Assembly (NCBI GenBank): GCA_031282225.1
Contig: JAITEC010000161.1
Span: 1-11,172 of the forward strand
Reading direction: 5' to 3'
Source of the DNA: Oscillospiraceae bacterium
GTDB taxonomy: Bacteria > Bacillota > Clostridia > Oscillospirales > Oscillospiraceae
DNA length: 11,172 bases
Both the position numbers and the translations under genes were made by a program. The notes beneath the pieces were generated by a model. It was not told the origin of the DNA. It made no database searches and saw only the letters and a list, made by a program, of their open reading frames with translations. Each line of letters begins with the position of its first letter. Position 1 is the first letter of the stretch. Positions 1 through 5,082 of the stretch are shown here, piece by piece.

Positions 1-246
1 CATGTACGATTTCCCAAAGTCGCCCCTGACCGCGTTGGCCAGAAAGCGAAAGTACCGCACGGCGAAGGGGTCGTTGAGTCCCAGGTCTTCACGGAGCGCC
101 TGTATCTGCTCCTCGGTAGCCTCGTTGCCGAGCATGATCCTGGCGGGGTCCCCTGGCGCTATGTCTATGAATATGAGCACTATCAGGGATATTCCCATCA
201 AAATCGGTATCATCAGCAACACGCGCTTTACGATGTATTTTACCAT
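1..246 (-). CDS. ABC transporter permease, DppB/OppB family (N-terminal part, cut by window edge)
   Basis: The 82 visible residues match the N-terminus of the inner-membrane permease of oligopeptide, dipeptide or nickel ABC importers. Residues 1-8 are basic (MVKYIVKR). They are followed by the first membrane helix (about 9-29), then the family hallmark APGDPAR (30-36), the L-G-L-N-D-P-F segment (55-61) and the RGDFGKS stretch near the window edge. In the family this subunit pairs with a second permease (DppC type), two ATPases and a lipoprotein binding protein; those would lie to the left, outside the window. A strong Shine-Dalgarno (GGGGGGAGGA) sits about 4 bases before the ATG, which fixes the start. 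The gene begins 19 bases after the stop of the LinD-like gene on the same strand, so the two are probably co-transcribed. Substrate cannot be told from this fragment. The family call is secure. Confidence 0.93.
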   Translation of the reverse strand, partial: MVKYIVKRVLLMIPILMGISLIVLIFIDIAPGDPARIMLGNEATEEQIQALREDLGLNDPFAVRYFRFLANAVRGDFGKSYM

Positions 247-265
247 GCCGTCCTCCCCCCTTTAT

Positions 266-2293
266 TTACGCTGCCCGCGCCTTTTCTATCAACAGCGGCG
301 TCCGTCCGTCGAGGAACACTTCCAAGGTGGCGGTTCCGCTCCCGTCGGCGTTGAATCGCCCCTCCCCGTTGATTGTGTAAGCCGCCAACGGCTCCAGCCG
401 CTCTATCTTTATGCTCTGTAGCCCGGGCCCCGCCCCGTCATAGAGCACGAGCTCAAGATTCGACCCGTCTGACGCGGCCTTTGCCGGCAGCACCCCGGGA
501 AAGGCGCAGTCCGTGAGCACGGGTCCCGTCTTGGCTGTGGCGGGCATGCCGCGCAAGATGACGTCCGACCAAAACCCTTTCTTTATCAAGCGCCCGAACG
601 CCAAATAGCACGTCGTGAGGCTTGGGACATCCTTGAACCTGAACGAACCCGGTTCTCGGCTGCGCGACAGCTCCGTCTCCTCGGTTTTCCTCAGCGCCTC
701 ATACATCTCAATGTCACCGTATTCCGCAGCGTTGAGCTCAAGCGTCGCAATTTGCAGCGAGGCGTCGGGCTTGCCGTTGAACATATTGATTATTTTCTCC
801 CAGGGCGTATCGTTTATGAAAGCGGCGCCGCCCTTTACTGACATATTGGTCTTTCTTATCAAGGCATAGCACCTTCGTGCCATCCCCGGAAAAATCAGCG
901 AGTAGTGCATGTAGTTTTGTACGTCCGCCATGGCGTTATATCCTATCTGCGACTGGGGCATGTGCCGCAGCCCGTACTGATCCTGCCTCCGCAGCGCCAT
1001 GGAGCCGTCTATCTCTATGAACTCGGAACTCACGTTGTCGTATAAGTCGGCCCAGAAGTCCTCGCAATAGTGCGTGCCGTGGCAGCGGTCGTACAGCAGC
1101 AGGCCGATCAGTCCGAACGAATTGCACGTGGGAAAGGCGACATGCGGCTCGCATGGGATCAGCATATATGGGAACGTTTTTTGCGAGAACTGGCGGTGCA
1201 GCGCTTCCGCGACGCCTTTAACGCTGTAATCGTATGTAATCTCCGGCTTTCCCGGCGTCGCGCGGAACTTGATGGACGCTTCTTCTTCAAATTCGCGGTC
1301 GCCATACTGGTCGAAGTACCCGGCTATGACCGGCATCATCCATCCCGAGAGCATTACGTTTGCGTACTTTATGGGGTCGTCGTCATTTTTCCAATACCCG
1401 ACGCGCATCTGCTTGCCCCAGTAGTCGCAAGCGCGCGGATCTTCGTATGACTTGACGAGGAACCTGTGCGCCTGCTTTAGGTAACCCTCAAAGTTTGGCA
1501 GGTACTTTGCGTGCAGCACCATGAGCGCGTATCCGAAAGCCGACAGTTGGTATCGGTACTCGCCGAGGCCCCGTATGTAGTCGAACCCCGACAGGTCGCC
1601 GATCTCGCGCACCGTGACGTCAAGCAGGAATTTCGCGGCGCGCAGCTGCTCCTCGTCGAGTTCCTGCGTCCCGGAGGGCGCGGGCGCTGCCGTCGCGGCG
1701 CCGAGTTCTTTTATGGCCTCGTCAAACACGCCCACGCGCTCCTCGCGCGCCTTTTTCATGAGTGAGTACATTTTTCTCACGCGCAGCTCGTATCCGCCGA
1801 ACAGGACGAGCGCGGAGATCGCGGCCAAGCCGTACCCCCAAGGGTTGAAGCCTATCGGCGTGGCGACGGTCTTGAAAAAAAGCTCCGCCGCCGCCGTGCC
1901 GGACAGGAGCCCCCCCGCTGCCCCGAGCAGCCAAAACCCCGCGATTCCCACAAAGCTTCCGAGGAAGTCCTGTATCATCATTCCTCGCCTCTTCCACAGG
2001 TAAAAGCAGACAAAGAGCCCGGCCGCCATGCATATGGGATCCCCCACCGCCATGAAGCCGCCGCCCGGGACTATGAGCCCAAAACCCACGGCGATGATTC
2101 CGGAGCCCATGCCAACGCCACATAAATAGAGTACGAAAGGCAATATTCCAACGACGCACAGGCCGAGATGCAAAAGCCTCGTGCGTCTGCCTTTTTTCGC
2201 CATCCTCACGCCATTGTATCCCGTGCGCGGCCCCGTCTCTTCCACGCGCGGGATACCCTCGTAACTCGCAACCAACCGCTCTACGCCCGTCAT
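266..2293 (-). CDS. Membrane-anchored linalool dehydratase/isomerase (LinD/Ldi)-like protein
   Basis: This is a 675-residue protein. Residues 31-40 are basic, followed by four or five hydrophobic helices (about 41-60, 62-80, 84-100, 110-138, 152-170), a charged segment (171-190), an Ala/Pro linker (198-208) and a soluble domain from about 212. That domain resembles the alpha/alpha-barrel of LinD from Castellaniella defragrans. Shared elements include N312-V-M then G317, the CEPHVAFPTCNS segment with Cys381 and Cys390 nine residues apart like LinD Cys171/Cys180, and YDRCHGTHY at 401-409. LinD hydrates, dehydrates and isomerises monoterpene alcohols and alkenes. By my hand alignment the position of LinD His129 is Trp318 here, so chemistry and substrate may differ. 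The tail (about 585-675) is a beta-rich extension that I do not recognise. Start choice: AAGGGG lies 10 bases before this ATG, and Met31 lacks a spaced site. The fold call is by eye; enzymatic activity is unproven. Confidence 0.72.
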   Translation of the reverse strand: MTGVERLVASYEGIPRVEETGPRTGYNGVRMAKKGRRTRLLHLGLCVVGILPFVLYLCGVGMGSGIIAVGFGLIVPGGGFMAVGDPICMAAGLFVCFYLWKRRGMMIQDFLGSFVGIAGFWLLGAAGGLLSGTAAAELFFKTVATPIGFNPWGYGLAAISALVLFGGYELRVRKMYSLMKKAREERVGVFDEAIKELGAATAAPAPSGTQELDEEQLRAAKFLLDVTVREIGDLSGFDYIRGLGEYRYQLSAFGYALMVLHAKYLPNFEGYLKQAHRFLVKSYEDPRACDYWGKQMRVGYWKNDDDPIKYANVMLSGWMMPVIAGYFDQYGDREFEEEASIKFRATPGKPEITYDYSVKGVAEALHRQFSQKTFPYMLIPCEPHVAFPTCNSFGLIGLLLYDRCHGTHYCEDFWADLYDNVSSEFIEIDGSMALRRQDQYGLRHMPQSQIGYNAMADVQNYMHYSLIFPGMARRCYALIRKTNMSVKGGAAFINDTPWEKIINMFNGKPDASLQIATLELNAAEYGDIEMYEALRKTEETELSRSREPGSFRFKDVPSLTTCYLAFGRLIKKGFWSDVILRGMPATAKTGPVLTDCAFPGVLPAKAASDGSNLELVLYDGAGPGLQSIKIERLEPLAAYTINGEGRFNADGSGTATLEVFLDGRTPLLIEKARAA

Positions 2294-2303
2294 GCCGCCA
2301 TAT

Positions 2304-2309
2304 CCCCTT
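2304..2309 (-). promoter_or_regulatory. Ribosome binding site deciding the LinD-like start
   Basis: On the minus strand AAGGGG stands 10 bases before the ATG at 2293. The only other nearby in-frame ATG (2203) has GTGAGG directly abutting it, with no usable spacing. The upstream start is therefore preferred. Confidence 0.6.
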
Positions 2310-2326
2310 CCCGTGGACCATGCCGC

Positions 2327-2344
2327 ATTAATATCAATATTAAT
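2327..2344. promoter_or_regulatory. Perfect inverted repeat, candidate operator for the LinD-like gene
   Basis: ATTAATAT-CA-ATATTAAT is a perfect 8+2+8 inverted repeat lying 34-51 bases before the LinD-like start codon, where a repressor or activator could bind. It contains TTAAT and ATTAA half-sites 6 bases apart. Those halves recall CRP/FNR-family sites, but the spacing differs from the N4 dehalobox form, so no regulator is assigned. Confidence 0.45.
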
Positions 2345-2358
2345 TGTGATATTTCACA
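2345..2358. promoter_or_regulatory. TGTGA-N4-TCACA inverted repeat, second candidate operator
   Basis: TGTGA and TCACA are separated by TATT, directly abutting the preceding inverted repeat. The half-sites are those of CRP- and Rex-like sites, but canonical versions have a 6-base spacer between these pentamers. The regulator is therefore unknown. The tandem arrangement just upstream of a start codon supports a control role. Confidence 0.45.
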
Positions 2359-2380
2359 GTATGTAGCCGCCACGGGAAGC

Positions 2381-2409
2381 ATTCTTGCACAATATGAGCA
2401 ATTTGTAAA
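2381..2409 (-). promoter_or_regulatory. Possible sigma-A promoter for the LinD-like/permease unit
   Basis: On the minus strand TTTACA (2404-2409, 5 of 6 matches to the -35 consensus) is followed after 17 bases by AAGAAT (2381-2386, 4 of 6 to the -10). Transcription would begin near 2374, placing both inverted repeats at 2327-2358 just downstream of the start site, a usual place for repressor operators. The -10 is weak, so this is tentative. Confidence 0.35.
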
Positions 2410-2428
2410 GTATATTTTTTGTTACTGG

Positions 2429-2446
2429 CGTAGCATATATGCTACG
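2429..2446. promoter_or_regulatory. 18-base perfect palindrome, candidate regulator site
   Basis: CGTAGCATATATGCTACG is self-complementary over all 18 bases. TTAC (2422-2425) and GTAA (2447-2450) further pair outside it with a 3-base bulge on one side. It lies about 20 bases upstream of the possible -35 of the LinD-like promoter and just beyond the terminator of the right-hand operon. It could be an activator site or an operator; a plain hairpin role is possible. Confidence 0.4.
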
Positions 2447-2451
2447 GTAAT

Positions 2452-2498
2452 AAAAAATCACCCGCCAAATGAACTGCGGGATGTCCATCCGGCGGGTG
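2452..2498 (-). terminator. Probable intrinsic terminator of the ATPase-desulfurase operon
   Basis: Read on the minus strand, CACCCGCC (2498-2491) pairs perfectly with GGCGGGTG (2466-2459) and is followed after one base by six T residues (2457-2452). The loop is long (24 bases) but contains a small GGAT/ATCC helix that would compact it. It lies about 300 bases past the cysteine desulfurase stop and upstream of the LinD-like promoter, which is the expected insulating position. A further GCGGGTG copy at 2514-2520 could compete for the same CACCCGC arm. Confidence 0.55.
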
Positions 2499-2566
2499 CG
2501 GATATCACGAAAAGCGGGTGAATGCGTCCTATATGCTTACACAGTGAATATTTTGCCGCAAGTGGC

Positions 2567-2746
2567 TTAACTGATGTTTAGCCCGATGTTCCGCTCGGGT
2601 CAAATTATTCATATGCAAAATACGGCGTAAAGCGGAATGGACTTGGTGCGCATACCGGTCTTCACCTCTACCGCAACGATGTCATTGCCCTTTTGCAGTA
2701 CGAAATCAAGTTCCGCCGTCCCCTCGTTCGTCCAATAATACGACAT
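2567..2746 (-). pseudogene. Decayed C-terminal remnant of a DUF4143-type AAA ATPase
   Basis: A 45-codon open stretch from the ATG at 2746 to TGA at 2609 reads MSYYWTNEGTAELDFVL, a short linker, then VAVEVKTG and KSIPLY. This is the characteristic end of DUF4143 proteins, where a YYW segment, the A-E-[LV]-D-F acidic motif and E-V-K form a PD-(D/E)xK nuclease-like core. In the same frame, after TGA codons at 2609 and 2600, the reading continues with PERNIGLNIS to TAA at 2567, again resembling the family tail. Upstream, TAG at 2753 closes the frame and no P-loop portion is present. There is no ribosome binding site before the ATG. I read it as a relic of a lost gene, not an expressed small protein. 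Confidence 0.7.
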
Positions 2747-2794
2747 AATATTCTATAGACGGCAATGCGAGCAGAGCTTGTCCACGGCGCTCCC

Positions 2795-3931
2795 CTATCC
2801 CCCGCGCGTGAAAAGTCCGGCCGCTATCTCGGAGAGCTTGTCAATGAAATAGTCCGCCTGCTCTGAGGTGTTGCCGGGGGACAGGCTCACGCGTATGGCG
2901 CCGTCGGCGACGGCGGGGGGCAGGCGCATGGCGTCCAAGACATGGCTGCGGCTCCCGCGCTTGCACGCGGAGCCGCGCGACACGCTTATACCCTGGGCAT
3001 CCAGAGCGCTCTGCAGCACCTCGCCGCGGTAGCCGGGAAGGGATAGGCAGAGGATGTACGGACTGTCGCCGGCACCGATTAGAACGGCGCCCGGCAGTTG
3101 CTGCTTGATGCCCAGGACGAGGCGATCGCGCAGGACGCGCGCCCTCTCGGCATTTTGCGCAAGCTCCGCCGCTCCCAGTCGCGCCGCCTCGGCGAACGCG
3201 GCGATAAGAGCCAAGGGCTCCGTGCCGGAGCGGCGCCCGCCCTCTTGTCCGCCGCCGAGCAACGCCGGGCGCAGCTTCAGCCCGTCGCGTACGATCAGCG
3301 CGCCTACGCCCCTAGGCGCGCCAATCTTGTGAGCCGTCACCGTCATGAGATCGGCACCGAGGGATTGAAACGACAGCGGAACCTTCCCCAGCGCCTGTAC
3401 GGCATCCGTGTGCAGCACGGCGGGCAGCCCGCGCCGCTTGATTTCGTCTGCGTACTCCTCCACGGGGTTTATGGCGCCCGTCTCGTTGTTCACGAGCATT
3501 ACGGACACCAGAGCCGTGTCCTCGCGCAGCTCGCGGGCTAGTTCCCCGGCGGGGATGCGGCCATAGGCGTCCGGGCGCAAAACAGTGACGGACCACCCTA
3601 GGGAAGCCAGGCGCTCCGCCGGCGCGCGCACGGCGTCGTGCTCCACTGCGGATATTATGATGTGGCGCCCTGGCCCTCTTCGGCGCGCCGCGCCGAAGAG
3701 GGCCAGGTTATCCGATTCAGTTCCGCCGGAGGTAAAGCAGATCTCGCCTGGACGCGCGCCTACGGCACCCGCAAGTGCCACGCGCGCCGAGGCGAGTTCG
3801 TCCGCCGCGCGGCGGCCATCGGCGTGCGCGGACGACGGGTTGCCATAAGCCTCGCGCATTGCGCGCATGAAGGCGCGCGCCGCCTCGCTGCGGACTGGCG
3901 CAGTCGCCGCGTTATCGAAGTATACCCTCAT
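2795..3931 (-). CDS. Cysteine desulfurase, NifS/IscS-like
   Basis: This is a pyridoxal-phosphate enzyme that takes sulfur from L-cysteine, leaving alanine and an enzyme persulfide used for Fe-S clusters, thiolated tRNA or other sulfur transfers. The whole 378-residue chain is present at normal family length. It shows YFDNAATAP (4-12), YGNPSSAHADGR (29-40), TSGGTESDN (67-75), His98 stacking on the cofactor, NNETG (148-152), H-T-D-A-V-Q with Asp176 and Gln179, the cofactor Lys202 in TAHKIGAPRG, and the sulfur-carrying Cys323 in RGSACKRGS. Its ATG overlaps the TGA of the preceding gene by 4 bases, and AAGGGG lies 9 bases upstream, so it is translated as the last member of a three-gene operon. 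No Fe-S scaffold, thiI or mnmA follows it here. NifS, IscS or a DndA-like role cannot be separated from sequence alone. A perfect 39-base palindrome lies in codons 75-88. Confidence 0.95.
   Translation of the reverse strand: MRVYFDNAATAPVRSEAARAFMRAMREAYGNPSSAHADGRRAADELASARVALAGAVGARPGEICFTSGGTESDNLALFGAARRRGPGRHIIISAVEHDAVRAPAERLASLGWSVTVLRPDAYGRIPAGELARELREDTALVSVMLVNNETGAINPVEEYADEIKRRGLPAVLHTDAVQALGKVPLSFQSLGADLMTVTAHKIGAPRGVGALIVRDGLKLRPALLGGGQEGGRRSGTEPLALIAAFAEAARLGAAELAQNAERARVLRDRLVLGIKQQLPGAVLIGAGDSPYILCLSLPGYRGEVLQSALDAQGISVSRGSACKRGSRSHVLDAMRLPPAVADGAIRVSLSPGNTSEQADYFIDKLSEIAAGLFTRGG
3669..3707. repeat. Perfect 19+1+19 inverted repeat inside the cysteine desulfurase gene
   Basis: Left arm 3669-3687 begins CCTGGCCCTCTT. 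Right arm 3689-3707 ends AAGAGGGCCAGG. All 19 positions pair around the single base C3688. It encodes roughly residues 75-88 (L-A-L-F-G-A-A-R-R-R-G-P-G). The protein has normal length here compared with IscS, so this is not an added block. The mRNA would form a very stable hairpin. Confidence 0.9.
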
Positions 3932-5082
3932 GAGCCGAGGCCCCTTTGCAGTATGTCCGGGTATTTCCCCGGCATTTCCCTGGCATTTCCCGGACGCTGC
4001 CCAGCGGAACCAACCAGCATTGCGACATCTTCGGCCTTACAGACCTTCCCGTGCGCTATCTGGTTGCGCATGGAGTACAATAGCTCCAAGCGCTCGCGGG
4101 CAGTTTCGTCCGGAATATAGAGTATCTGCCCGCTGTCGTCACAGCGGCGCCGGCGCATGAGGTACCGGACATTTGCAATCTCCATTTCGTCAGGCGAGCA
4201 TATCGTCTCTCCGTCCGTTCCCTGCACGCCATACGGCAAGTGCGACGAGGCATATTCAAACGCCTCGTCGATCCGATCGCGCCACTCCTCGAAAAAATAC
4301 CGCCATTGTTGCATAATGAGCGGAAACAGTGTCTGCGCTTGGGCTTTCCACAGCCTGCGCGCGAGTTCGTCAGCGGGAAAATCGTCCGCAAGCAGTGGCA
4401 CCAAGCGCTCGGCCGGGTCTTGGGCGGCGTCTCCACTTCCCGCAGACTGGGACGAGCGCTCTACATCCGTGCCGAACAGCGCCACGGTGACCGCAGCGGA
4501 ATAACGTTTGCTCTCGTCGCTCATCGCGCTGTCCGTAAGCAGCCCCGCAAACATCAGGGCGTCGTATTCGGTGACATAGTTCCAGTATTCCATGAACTTC
4601 ACGTTTCGCACGCCGGCAGGGGCGCGCGACAGACGCATGTCCAGAAGCAGCAGGCCGCCGTCTGCAGATCCCGGGCTGTATGCCCGCATCAGCTTGACCC
4701 ACTGCTCTATTTCCTGTTCCCGCGCTGCGGCGCAGACAATATAGTTTTTCAGTGCGCGTCGCTCGTTCAAAAATTCCTCATGGGTCTTGCTTGCGCGGTA
4801 CATGGCATCCAAACCGAAATACCTCACCAGGACCTCTCCCGGCATATCGCCGGTGCCGAATTCCAGGTCGTCCACGAACTGGAGGTCGTTTTCCGTCTCC
4901 ACGAGCGCATCCCTCACACGGCTGCGGAATGTCGCGTGCCACGGCAGACCGTCGCGCGAAAGTATGCATACGTGCTTGCCGCCGCGCAAGGCCGACGCGA
5001 CATCGCGTACGAACCGCGCGGGTCCCGAAATCGTATCCCACCACAGCTCATTGGGTGATGCGGCAAACGCGCTGGCGCTCAT
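3928..5082 (-). CDS. Protein of unknown function with C-terminal HEPN-like RNxxxH motif, partner of the large ATPase
   Basis: I do not recognise a named family for this 384-residue protein. The N-terminal part (about 10-182) alternates strands and helices: NELWWDTISGPARFV (11-25), GGKHVCIL (34-41), GLPWHATF (45-52) and a hydrophobic GGLLLLDMR strand (142-150). This has the look of a nucleotide-binding fold that has lost its P-loop, but that is speculation. A variable linker (205-225) follows. The C-terminal half is helical and ends in RERLELLYSMRNQIAH, where Arg339-Asn340 and His344 fit the R-x4-6-H catalytic motif of HEPN ribonucleases. Such RN..AH helices also occur in non-catalytic HEPN proteins. 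No signal peptide or membrane helix is seen, so it is probably cytoplasmic. It overlaps the large ATPase gene and the desulfurase gene by 4 bases each, implying coupled translation. The gene is certain, the function is not. Confidence 0.85.
   Translation of the reverse strand: MSASAFAASPNELWWDTISGPARFVRDVASALRGGKHVCILSRDGLPWHATFRSRVRDALVETENDLQFVDDLEFGTGDMPGEVLVRYFGLDAMYRASKTHEEFLNERRALKNYIVCAAAREQEIEQWVKLMRAYSPGSADGGLLLLDMRLSRAPAGVRNVKFMEYWNYVTEYDALMFAGLLTDSAMSDESKRYSAAVTVALFGTDVERSSQSAGSGDAAQDPAERLVPLLADDFPADELARRLWKAQAQTLFPLIMQQWRYFFEEWRDRIDEAFEYASSHLPYGVQGTDGETICSPDEMEIANVRYLMRRRRCDDSGQILYIPDETARERLELLYSMRNQIAHGKVCKAEDVAMLVGSAGQRPGNAREMPGKYPDILQRGLGS
3960..3992. repeat. Three tandem 11-base units at the 3' end of the HEPN-like gene
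   Basis: The units GGTATTTCCCC, GGCATTTCCCT and GGCATTTCCCG lie head to tail. Eleven is not a multiple of three, so loss or gain of a unit would change the frame of the last residues (364-374 onward), with consequences for the ATGA junction with the cysteine desulfurase gene 30 bases away. Confidence 0.7.

Noticed and set aside
1722..2321. Alternative minus-strand frame of 199 codons overlapping the LinD-like start
   Set aside because: Its translation is Arg/Gly/His-rich without membrane helices or motifs. The other frame shows clean hydrophobic helices and a spaced ribosome binding site.
2345..2358. A classical CRP or Rex site
   Set aside because: TGTGA and TCACA are 4 bases apart, while the canonical sites have a 6-base spacer between these words. 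It is kept only as an unassigned operator.
2582..2599. CCCGA/TCGGG hairpin as a terminator of the desulfurase operon
   Set aside because: The stem is only 5 base pairs and no T run follows on either strand; the structure at 2452-2498 is better.
2567..2746. Reading the two TGA codons as tryptophan to give a small intact protein
   Set aside because: TGA is used as the stop of the large ATPase gene and of the HEPN-like gene in this window, so the code is standard and the reading is a relic.
4240..5058. Plus-strand open frame of 272 codons opposite the HEPN-like gene
   Set aside because: It lies wholly antisense to a gene with overlapping neighbours on both sides and carries Arg/His/Pro-rich composition typical of a shadow frame in GC-rich DNA, with no motif.
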